This document shows positions 36,640-44,109 of a stretch of DNA of 64,000 bases, piece after piece (position 1 is the first letter of the stretch; each line of letters starts with the position of its first letter). The DNA is taken from contig CBDIDO010000003.1 in NCBI GenBank assembly GCA_965277735.1, positions 2,604,001 to 2,668,000 on the forward strand. The letters run 5' to 3'. The notes beneath the pieces are model-generated. The model was not told the origin of the DNA and ran no database searches. It saw nothing but the letters and a program-made list of their open reading frames with translations. This DNA is from RH-AL1 sp965277735. GTDB lineage: Bacteria > Pseudomonadota > Alphaproteobacteria > Rhizobiales > Beijerinckiaceae. The translations under genes were made by a program, and so were the position numbers.

Positions 36640-38853
36640 ATGACACTTCCGACCGACACGGCTTTGCCGGCCGGCCACAAGACAATGTCGCCCGAGATCA
36701 GCACGCCCGCCGCGCTCAAGCCCGGACCGCGCCCCGCGGTGCCCGAGGAGGCGCGGCTCGAGATGCCGACGCAGAGCCTGTCGCGCCACGAGAAGGCGAG
36801 CCGCAAGCCGAAGGGCGACGGCGGCACCTGGCTCGCGCGGCTGCTCATCTTCGGCGGCGCGCTGGCACTGACCTGGTACGGCGGCTGGCAGATGTACAAG
36901 GTCGTGTCTGTCGGCGGCACGACGACGCTCGAATGGGCGTTGCTCGTCCTCTTCGTCGCCAACTTCTCCTGGATCGCACTCGCCTTCACGAGCTCGCTCG
37001 TCGGCTTCGTCTGGATGCTCTTTCTGGCGCCGCGCGCGCCCGGCATCCCGGAAGCGCTCACCACGCGCACCGCGATCGTCATGCCGATCTACAACGAGAG
37101 CCCGGAGCGGGTCTTCGCCGCGGTCGAGGCGATGTACGAGGAGGTCGAGGCGACCGGCCTCGGGCGCTCGTTCGACTGGTTCTTCCTTTCGGACACGACG
37201 AACGCCGACGTCTTCGTCGCCGAGGAAGCCGCCTTCCTGAAGATGCGCGAGCGCTGCGGCCCGCAGGCCGCCATCTTCTATCGCCACCGGCCGCAGAACA
37301 CGGCGCGCAAGGCCGGCAACATCGCCGATTTCGTCATGCGCTGGGGCGGCCGCTACGAGCACATGCTGGTGCTCGACGCCGACTCGCTGATGCTCGGCCA
37401 CGCGATGGTGAACCTCGCCGCCGCGATGGAGGCCGACCCGAACGCCGGCATCATCCAGACGCTGCCGCTGATCATCAACCGCAACACACTGTTCGCCCGG
37501 CTGCAGCAATTCGCCGCCCGCATCTACGGGCCGGTCATCGCCGCCGGCCTGTCGACCTGGATGGGCCGCGACGGCAATTACTGGGGCCACAACGCGATCA
37601 TCCGCACCAAGGCCTTCGCCGACCATTGCGGGCTGCCACACTTGAAGGGCAAGCCGCCCTTCGGCGGCCACGTGCTCAGCCACGATTTCGTCGAGGCGGC
37701 CTTCATCCGCCGCGCCGGCTGGTCGGTCTACATGCTGCCCGTGCTCGACGGCAGCTACGAGGAGAGCCCGCCCACCCTGATCGACCTCGCCGCGCGTGAC
37801 CGGCGCTGGTGCCAGGGCAACCTGCAGCACACGCGGATCATCCCGGCGCGCGGGCTGCACATGGCCTCCCGCCAGCATTTCGCGACCGGCATCTTCGCCT
37901 ACGTCGCCTCGCCGCTTTGGATGCTGCAGCTGATGGTCGGCATGATCCTCGTGCTGCAGGCGAGCTACATAAAGCCCGAGTATTTCACGAGCGAGTTCGC
38001 GCTGGTGCCTGCCTTCCCGCGCTTCGATGCCGAGCGGTCCTTGCAGCTCTTCGCGATCACCATGACCGTGCTGCTGATGCCGAAGTTCTTCGGCCTGCTG
38101 CTGTCGCTGCTGCAGGGCAAGACGCGACGCGGCAGTGGCGGCGCGATCCGCCTCGTCCTGTCGGCGCTGTTCGAGGTCGTAATGTCGGCGCTGCTCGCGC
38201 CCGTCATGATGCTGATCCAGACCGGCCACGTCGTGCACTTCCTGTTCGGCTTCGACACCGGCTGGAACCCGCAGCGGCGCGACGACGGCTCGATCCCGTT
38301 CATGGCGATCGTCAAGCGCCACCGCTCGCACGTGATCTTCGGCGTTCTGGCGCTGATCTCCGGCCTGCTGATCTCGCCGTCGCTGGTCGCCTGGATGTCG
38401 CCGACGATCGCCGGCCTCATTCTCGCGATCGTCCTGTCCTGGTCGACGGGCCTGCTCTCGGTCGGCATGGCGTTCCGCCGCGTCGGCCTGCTGACGACGC
38501 CGGAGGAACGGGCGCGGCCGCCCGTCGTGACCCGTACTGCGGCGATCCTCGCCGAGGTCGGCGGCGCGCCGGACGAGCCCGGGAACGCCCTGCGCGCGCT
38601 CTACGACGATCCCGCCCTCCAGGCCGCGCATCGTGCTTACCTGCCGCAGCGCACCCGCAAGCGCGGCGAGATCTCGTCGGACTGGGCGCTCGCCGAGGCC
38701 AAGCTCGACGATGCCGAGACGATCGAGGATGCGGTCGCCTGGCTGCAGCCGAAGGAGCGGATGGCCGTCCTCAACGACGCGACGCTGCTCGACACGCTGC
38801 TGAAGCTGCGGAGCGCTGACTCGAAGGAGCCGCAGCAGCGAGCCGTTGGGTGA
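36640..38853 (+). CDS. opgH: Glucans biosynthesis glucosyltransferase OpgH/MdoH
   Basis: OpgH is the inner-membrane family-2 glucosyltransferase that polymerises the glucan backbone from UDP-glucose. The 737-residue protein has two N-terminal helices (about residues 70-130). The catalytic domain shows TAIVMPIYNESPERVFA, FFLSDTTNAD, MLVLDADSLM, SHDFVEAAFIRRAGW and the product-binding RDRRWCQGNLQH. Several C-terminal helices follow. It is shorter than E. coli OpgH (about 850), mainly at the N-terminus. It is clearly co-transcribed with opgG. Confidence 0.94.
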   Translation: MTLPTDTALPAGHKTMSPEISTPAALKPGPRPAVPEEARLEMPTQSLSRHEKASRKPKGDGGTWLARLLIFGGALALTWYGGWQMYKVVSVGGTTTLEWALLVLFVANFSWIALAFTSSLVGFVWMLFLAPRAPGIPEALTTRTAIVMPIYNESPERVFAAVEAMYEEVEATGLGRSFDWFFLSDTTNADVFVAEEAAFLKMRERCGPQAAIFYRHRPQNTARKAGNIADFVMRWGGRYEHMLVLDADSLMLGHAMVNLAAAMEADPNAGIIQTLPLIINRNTLFARLQQFAARIYGPVIAAGLSTWMGRDGNYWGHNAIIRTKAFADHCGLPHLKGKPPFGGHVLSHDFVEAAFIRRAGWSVYMLPVLDGSYEESPPTLIDLAARDRRWCQGNLQHTRIIPARGLHMASRQHFATGIFAYVASPLWMLQLMVGMILVLQASYIKPEYFTSEFALVPAFPRFDAERSLQLFAITMTVLLMPKFFGLLLSLLQGKTRRGSGGAIRLVLSALFEVVMSALLAPVMMLIQTGHVVHFLFGFDTGWNPQRRDDGSIPFMAIVKRHRSHVIFGVLALISGLLISPSLVAWMSPTIAGLILAIVLSWSTGLLSVGMAFRRVGLLTTPEERARPPVVTRTAAILAEVGGAPDEPGNALRALYDDPALQAAHRAYLPQRTRKRGEISSDWALAEAKLDDAETIEDAVAWLQPKERMAVLNDATLLDTLLKLRSADSKEPQQRAVG

Positions 38854-39281
38854 GACGCGCGCAGTAGGAACGCATCAAGCTCTTCGCGGCCTACCTCAAC
38901 ACGATCGCCGCGGGCATGATCGTGACCGGCATCGTCGCCCCGAGTGCGGCCTTGGTTCTCAATCCGGCTCTTTCGACAAGCTCATTCGTGATGCCCGGAT
39001 TACCATGGCGGCAGTCGGCTACCTCATCATCCGCGTAATGAGCAGGTAGCCCCGCCTGCGACAATATGCCGCGGCTGCGCCCCGTACTAGGCAGGGGGTC
39101 TTGGCACGCCACCGCTTGCTTTTCGACGCCGCCTGCCCGAAATGCCCGTCGAGCGAAGATAGTCCGAGCACTATCGGCCGACGTAAGGTTTCGCTTCCAG
39201 CCTCGTGAAGAAGGCGATCCTCGTCCGAACCAGAGCTGCCGCGACGCGCGGCACAGCCGGCGGACGCCATCCAGGACATAG
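38854..39281. other. Intergenic region between opgH and DEAD-box helicase gene
   Basis: The only coding remnant I can support in these 428 bases is the decayed small membrane-protein gene at 38868-39049. The rest, including about 230 bases before the helicase start, shows no convincing gene, repeat or promoter by eye. Confidence 0.5.
38868..39049 (+). pseudogene. Frameshifted remnant of a small two-helix membrane protein
   Basis: From 38868 one frame reads ERIKLFAAYLNTIAAGMIV then TGIVAPSAALVLNP, a typical small-protein first helix. The continuation GSFDKLIRDARITMAAVGYL followed by IIRVMSR and a stop is in another frame. A TAG stop (38865-38867) lies directly before the first part, and no start codon is available for it. 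The pattern fits a small conserved alphaproteobacterial membrane protein of about 65 residues that has lost its start and suffered an indel. A sequencing error could explain the shift but not the missing start. Confidence 0.55.
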
Positions 39282-41006
39282 ATGACCATAGAAGAATCCG
39301 ACGGCCAACAGACCGAAGGCCAGACCGCAGCCGCCGCCGCTCAGGCGGAAGCGCCCGCAACCGACGTCCGCGCCGCCGCGGCCCCCGCCGCCGACGCCCC
39401 GGTCTTCGCCGACCTCGGCCTGTCCGCCAAGGTCCTGCAGGCGGTGGACGCCACCGGGTATACCCATCCGACCCCGATCCAGGCCCAGGCGATCCCGCCG
39501 GCCCTCACCGGCCGCGACATCCTCGGCATCGCCCAGACCGGCACCGGCAAGACCGCCGCCTTCGTGCTGCCGATGCTGTCGCGCCTCGAGAGCGGCCGCG
39601 CCCGTGCCCGCATGCCGCGCACGCTGATCCTCGAGCCGACGCGCGAGCTCGCCGCACAGGTCGAGGAGAGCTTCATCCGCTACGGCGTGAACCACAAGCT
39701 CAACGTGGCGCTGCTCATCGGCGGCGTCTCGTTCAGCGACCAGGAAGCCAAGATCACGCGCGGCGCCGACGTGCTGATCGCGACGCCCGGCCGGCTGCTC
39801 GACTTTTCCGAGCGCGGCAAGCTGCTGCTCACCGGCATCGACATCCTCGTCATCGACGAGGCGGACCGCATGCTCGACATGGGCTTCATCCCGGACATCG
39901 AGCGCATCTGCAAGCTGGTGCCGTTCACCCGCCAGACCCTGTTCTTCTCGGCGACCATGCCGCCCGAGATCACGCGGCTCACCGAGCAGTTCCTGCAGAA
40001 CCCGGTCCGCATCGAGGTCGCGCGCGCCGCGACCACGGCCGCGACGATCACGCAGGGGCTCGTCGCCTCGCACGGCGGGGCCGCCAAGCGCGACACGCTG
40101 CGCCGGCTGATCCGCGGCGCGGATTCGTTCAAGAACGCGATCATCTTCTGCAACCGCAAGCGCGACGTCGCGCTGCTGCACAAATCGCTGCAGAAGCACG
40201 GCTTCTCGGCCGGCGCGCTGCATGGCGACATGGACCAGCGCGCGCGCATGCTGTCGCTCGACGCCTTCAAGACGGGCCAGGTCGACCTGATCGTCTGCTC
40301 GGACGTCGCGGCGCGCGGCCTCGACATCCCCGACGTCAGCCATGTCTTCAACTTCGACATCCCGACGCACGCCGAGGATTACGTCCACCGCATCGGCCGC
40401 ACGGGCCGCGCCGGCCGCAAGGGCACGGCGCTGACGATCGTGGCGCCGGGCGACGAGAAGTACCTGGCCGAGATCGAAAAAGTCATCGCCCGCAAGGTTG
40501 ACTGGATCGACGGCGTCGCGCTCGGCTCCTTGCCAGACGACGACGGTGCGCCGCGCGAGCACGCCTCGGACGATCGCGGCGCGCGGCGGTCGCGGGGCGG
40601 ATCGAGCCGCCGCGGCGGAGGCCGCGAGTCGCAGCCGCGTGAGGCCCGCGAGGTGAAGGAGGCCAGTTCGGATGCCCCGCGCTCGCGCCGTCGCGCCGGT
40701 GCTGCGCGCCCGGAGCGGGACCCGGCGGAGCACCCCGCGCGGGAGGCTTCGGAGCGACCCGCACGGCCCGAGCGCGCGGCTGCACCTGCCCGCGAGGCCG
40801 CTCCCGAGGCGCGGCGTCGCCCCGAGCGCCAAGAGCGTCCCAATCAGGAGCGTGGCCCTCAGGCGCGCCCGCCGCAGGACCGTGGCCATCACGACCGCAA
40901 CCGGCAGGACCGTGAGGACCCGCCGGTCGTCGGCATGGGCGACCACGTGCCGATGTTCCTGCGCCGGCCCGTCCGCGCGAAAAGCCAGGAAGACGCCGAG
41001 ACCTGA
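39282..41006 (+). CDS. DEAD-box ATP-dependent RNA helicase (RhlE-like)
   Basis: The 574-residue protein has all DEAD-box motifs: the Q motif near GYTHPTPIQAQAIPPAL, motif I AQTGTGKTAAF, PTRELAAQ, motif II VIDEADRMLDMGF, motif III SATMPP and motif VI HRIGRTGRAGRKG. About 40 residues precede the core, rich in Ala, Glu and Pro. A disordered tail of about 160 residues, rich in Arg, Glu and Pro, follows. It should remodel RNA, for example in ribosome assembly or mRNA decay. The start at ATG 39282 is plausible, but no strong ribosome-binding site is seen. Confidence 0.94.
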   Translation: MTIEESDGQQTEGQTAAAAAQAEAPATDVRAAAAPAADAPVFADLGLSAKVLQAVDATGYTHPTPIQAQAIPPALTGRDILGIAQTGTGKTAAFVLPMLSRLESGRARARMPRTLILEPTRELAAQVEESFIRYGVNHKLNVALLIGGVSFSDQEAKITRGADVLIATPGRLLDFSERGKLLLTGIDILVIDEADRMLDMGFIPDIERICKLVPFTRQTLFFSATMPPEITRLTEQFLQNPVRIEVARAATTAATITQGLVASHGGAAKRDTLRRLIRGADSFKNAIIFCNRKRDVALLHKSLQKHGFSAGALHGDMDQRARMLSLDAFKTGQVDLIVCSDVAARGLDIPDVSHVFNFDIPTHAEDYVHRIGRTGRAGRKGTALTIVAPGDEKYLAEIEKVIARKVDWIDGVALGSLPDDDGAPREHASDDRGARRSRGGSSRRGGGRESQPREAREVKEASSDAPRSRRRAGAARPERDPAEHPAREASERPARPERAAAPAREAAPEARRRPERQERPNQERGPQARPPQDRGHHDRNRQDREDPPVVGMGDHVPMFLRRPVRAKSQEDAET

Positions 41007-41140
41007 GGTCCGGCGCCGTCCTTGCCTTTATCGAGCAAAGCGCGCTCCCGGCAATTCTTTAGATATTTCCATAACTTACGGCGCGACGCTCAGCTGAGCT
41101 CGTGCGGTCCGGCTGCCGCTTGCCGCGGCTGCCGCGCCCG

Positions 41141-41163
41141 ATCGACCGGCCTTGCCGGTCGAT
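41141..41163. terminator. Perfect hairpin between convergent genes
   Basis: ATCGACCGGC and GCCGGTCGAT pair perfectly (10 bp) around CTT. It sits 6 bases past the stop of the minus-strand gene at 41170 and about 135 bases after the helicase gene. It is positioned as a terminator for the minus-strand gene, but there is no U-tract. Confidence 0.5.
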
Positions 41164-41169
41164 GGCGTG

Positions 41170-41442
41170 TCAAATCTTCGGCACCCGCATGACGGGACGC
41201 GTCTGCTCGACGGCGGCAACGGCAGCAATCGTGGCCGGATGGGGCACCTCGTCGGCGACCTCGCGGGTCGCCTTGCGGACCTGGGCGCGCAGGAGCTTGC
41301 GGGCCAGCGCCTTCTCGTCGAAGAGCCCGAGCGGCACGCGCAGCGTGCCGTAGGACGATGTGAGCTCGAGCATCCAGCCGTCGACTCTGTAGTCGCCGGA
41401 GTATTCGACGCCATGGTCGGCATATCTCACTTCGTGTCGCAC
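41170..41442 (-). CDS. Small hypothetical protein
   Basis: I do not recognise this family. The product (about 90 residues) begins (M)RHEVRYADHGVEYSGDYRV and continues DGWMLELTSSYGTLRVPLGL, then a Lys/Arg/Ala-rich C-terminal part ending RPVMRVPKI. It looks like a soluble, mixed-strand protein without signal or membrane segments. The GTG at 41442 has GGGAGG just upstream; the frame continues to a TTG at 41487. It sits alone between the helicase and the SOS mutagenesis operon on the opposite strand. Confidence 0.6.
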   Translation of the reverse strand: MRHEVRYADHGVEYSGDYRVDGWMLELTSSYGTLRVPLGLFDEKALARKLLRAQVRKATREVADEVPHPATIAAVAAVEQTRPVMRVPKI

Positions 41443-41651
41443 AGGACCTCCCAGTCTCCCCTCGTACCAGGCGGCCCCGACCGCCAAATCCGTGATTATC
41501 TCCTAGCGTGGGAAAGATGACCACGGGATGAACCGGGCCGTCATATGGGGCTCATGGCGACTTGTCGAGAGGGTCCGCTGGCATTTCAGACCAAGGCACG
41601 AGCGCTTCAGATATCCGCTTGACTCCGGCCCCCAGCGCGGGAATCTATAAG

Positions 41652-41666
41652 GAACAAATACGGAAC
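41652..41666 (+). promoter_or_regulatory. LexA operator (SOS box) of the imuA-imuB-dnaE2 operon
   Basis: GAAC AAATACG GAAC is an exact match to the alphaproteobacterial LexA box GAAC-N7-GAAC. It lies 22 bases before the imuA start codon, a position where LexA would block transcription or its initiation. The operon downstream is a classical LexA target. Confidence 0.8.
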
Positions 41667-41687
41667 AATCGAACGCGGAGTTGGCCG

Positions 41688-42581
41688 ATGTCGCCTGGCG
41701 GCAGGTCGGAGCAGGTGGGCTTTTTGCGCGACGCCATCGCCCGCATCGCGGAGGACGGCGCCGTATCGCTCGCCGACGGGGACGCGGCGGACCGCCGCGT
41801 CGCGCTCGGCGAGGCGCTCGCCCTCGATCGCACGCTGCACGGCGGTCTGGCGCGCGGCGGCCTGCACGAGGTGGTGGCGGCGGCACCCGGCGATGCCGCG
41901 GCGGCATCGGGCTTCGCCCTCGCGCTCGCCGTGCGCTGCGCGGGCCGGCCGGCGGACAAGCGGGCCATCGTCTGGATCGTCGAGGATGCGGTGCGCGCCG
42001 AGCACGGCGCGCCCTACGCGCCCGGCCTGCTGACGCATGGCCTCGATCCCGCGCGCCTCGTCGTCGTCGCCACCGCCAACGCACAGGAGAGCCTGTGGGC
42101 GGCCGAGGAGGCGCTGAAGGCGGCGCCCGGCGCCGTCGTCACCGAGCTGTGGCGGCTCGCCGCCTACGACCTCACCGCCTCACGCCGCCTGGCGCTCGCG
42201 GCGCAGCGCGGCCACGCGCCGGCCGTCGTCGTCGCCGCCGGCGCGCCGGGCCAGGCCGCACGGATGTCCTCGGCGGCGGCGACACGCTTCGAGGTCAGGG
42301 CCGCGCCGGGCCCCGCCCTCGCCTCGGCCGGATCTCGCCTGCCGCGCCCCGGCCGCGCCGCCTGGGAAGTCCGCCTCGCCCGCATCCGCGCCGGCCCCGG
42401 CCGTCGCGCGAGCTCGAGCGCGACCGCAAGCCAAACCACCGACAACGACCCCGGCAAGTTCTGGCCCCTCGTTTGGGATCACGCGGAGTCTATCTTTCGT
42501 GATGCGTTACCTCTCGCTTTATCTGCCGCGGCTTTCGACCGATCGGCTGCACCGGCGCCCGGCGGCCGGCGCGCCGCCTGA
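41688..42581 (+). CDS. imuA: ImuA, SOS mutagenesis accessory protein
   Basis: ImuA is a RecA/SulA-related protein that works with ImuB and DnaE2 in damage-induced mutagenesis. The 297-residue product starts SPGGRSEQVGFLRDAIARIA and includes ALDRTLHGGLARGGLHEVVA, a segment characteristic of alphaproteobacterial ImuA. RAIVWIVEDAVRAEHGAPYA follows. ATG 41688 has GGAG eight bases upstream and a LexA box just before it. The 3' end overlaps imuB by about 80 bases. Confidence 0.9.
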   Translation: MSPGGRSEQVGFLRDAIARIAEDGAVSLADGDAADRRVALGEALALDRTLHGGLARGGLHEVVAAAPGDAAAASGFALALAVRCAGRPADKRAIVWIVEDAVRAEHGAPYAPGLLTHGLDPARLVVVATANAQESLWAAEEALKAAPGAVVTELWRLAAYDLTASRRLALAAQRGHAPAVVVAAGAPGQAARMSSAAATRFEVRAAPGPALASAGSRLPRPGRAAWEVRLARIRAGPGRRASSSATASQTTDNDPGKFWPLVWDHAESIFRDALPLALSAAAFDRSAAPAPGGRRAA

Positions 42582-44109
42582 CGCGGCACGCCCGCTCGCG
42601 ACCGTCGCCAAGGTCAAGAACGCCTTCCGCATCGCCGCCTGCGACGCGCGCGCCGCGGCGGCGGGGCTCAAGCCCGGCACGGCGCTCGCCGACGCCCGCG
42701 CGATGTTCCCCGGCCTCGACCTGCACGATGCAGATCCCGCCGCCGATGCCGCGACGCATGACGCGATCGTCGACTGGTGCCGCCTCTTCACGCCCCTCGC
42801 CGCGCCCGACGGTTTGGACCCGGACGGACAGGCCGGCGTGATCCTCGACATCAGCGGCGCCGCGCATCTCTTCGGCGGCGAGGCGGCGATGCGGGAACGG
42901 ATTATCGCCCGCCTCGCCGGGCAGGGATTTTCCGCCCACGCGGCGATCGCCGCGACGCCGGCCGCGGCCTGGGCGCTCGCCCGCTTCGGACGCGGGCCCG
43001 GCATCATCCCGGAAACCCTCGGGGCCGCCGGGACCGAAAAACTGTTTGCGCCGATGCCGCTCGCCGCGCTGCGGCTTGAGGCGCGGACGATCGCCGGGCT
43101 CGGCCAGGCCGGCCTGCGCCGCGTCGGCGACCTGATCTTCCGCCCGCGCGCGCCGATCGCGGCGCGGTTCGGCCCGGCGATCCACGGCAAGCTCGACGCG
43201 CTGCTCGGCCGCGCGCGGGAGCCGATCTCGCCGCGCTTTCAGGCGCCCGCCTTCGTCGCCGAGCGCCGCTTCGCCGAGGGCATCGCCCGGCGCGAGGACG
43301 TCGAGGCGACGATCCTCTCGCTCGCCCACGATCTCTGCGGGCTGCTGGCACGGCACGGCGAGGGCGCGCGGACGCTCGACGTCGCGCTCTACCGCGTCGA
43401 CGGCGTGGTCAAGCACCTCGCCGCCGGAACCAGCCGGCCGCTGCGCGACCCCGCCGCGATGGCGCGACTGTTCCGCGAGCGCATCGAGGCGGCAGGCGAG
43501 GAGGGGCTCGAGACGGGCTACGGCTTCGAGATGGTACGCCTCGCTGCACTCTCCGCCGAGCGGCTCGACCAATCGCAGTCCAGCTGGCAGCCGGACTGGG
43601 CCGACACCGGCGGCGCGGCGAGCGACATCGCCGACCTCATCGACCGGCTCGGCGCGCGCTTCGGCGCGGGCCGCGTCGCCCGTCTCTCGCTCGTCGACTC
43701 GCACCGGCCCGAAGCCGCCGCCCACGCCCTCCCCGCCACAATGGCGGCGCCGCGGCGCGCGGTGACCGCGGACCGGCCCGGCGACGCGGACGCCCTGCCC
43801 GAGCGCCCGATCCGCCTGCTCGAGCGGCCGGAGCCGATCGACGCGATCGCCGGCGTCCCCGACGGGCCGCCGCTGCGCTTCCGCTGGCGCCGGGTGATGC
43901 ACCAGGTCGCCGCCATCGAAGGTCCCGAGCGCATCGGCCCCGACTGGTGGCGCCAGGGACAAGGAGAAAGACAAGGGCCAGGACAGGGGTCGACGCGCGA
44001 CTATTTCCGCGCCGAGGACACGGCGGGCCGCCGATACTGGCTCTATCGCGAAGGCCTCTACCGCGAGACGCCGGAGCCGCGCTGGTTCCTGCACGGATTT
44101 TTCGCGTGA
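42502..44109 (+). CDS. imuB: ImuB, Y-family polymerase-like mutagenesis protein
   Basis: ImuB is a catalytically inactive Y-family homologue that recruits DnaE2 to the beta clamp. The 535-residue product begins MRYLSLYLPRLSTDRLHRRP: the catalytic aspartate position of active Y-family enzymes is absent here, and the SIDE-type motif is ILDISGAAHLFGGE. AGLGQAGLRRVGDLIFRPRA and a WDYF-like C-terminus (DYFRAEDTAGRRYWLYREGL) are typical of ImuB. A GTG one codon upstream is an alternative start. Its stop overlaps the dnaE2 GTG. Confidence 0.93.
   Translation: MRYLSLYLPRLSTDRLHRRPAAGAPPDAARPLATVAKVKNAFRIAACDARAAAAGLKPGTALADARAMFPGLDLHDADPAADAATHDAIVDWCRLFTPLAAPDGLDPDGQAGVILDISGAAHLFGGEAAMRERIIARLAGQGFSAHAAIAATPAAAWALARFGRGPGIIPETLGAAGTEKLFAPMPLAALRLEARTIAGLGQAGLRRVGDLIFRPRAPIAARFGPAIHGKLDALLGRAREPISPRFQAPAFVAERRFAEGIARREDVEATILSLAHDLCGLLARHGEGARTLDVALYRVDGVVKHLAAGTSRPLRDPAAMARLFRERIEAAGEEGLETGYGFEMVRLAALSAERLDQSQSSWQPDWADTGGAASDIADLIDRLGARFGAGRVARLSLVDSHRPEAAAHALPATMAAPRRAVTADRPGDADALPERPIRLLERPEPIDAIAGVPDGPPLRFRWRRVMHQVAAIEGPERIGPDWWRQGQGERQGPGQGSTRDYFRAEDTAGRRYWLYREGLYRETPEPRWFLHGFFA

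Noticed and set aside
38846..39049. Intact 67-residue gene starting at 38846
   Set aside because: Only its C-terminal part looks like protein; the N-terminal sense lies in another frame, so I call a pseudogene instead.
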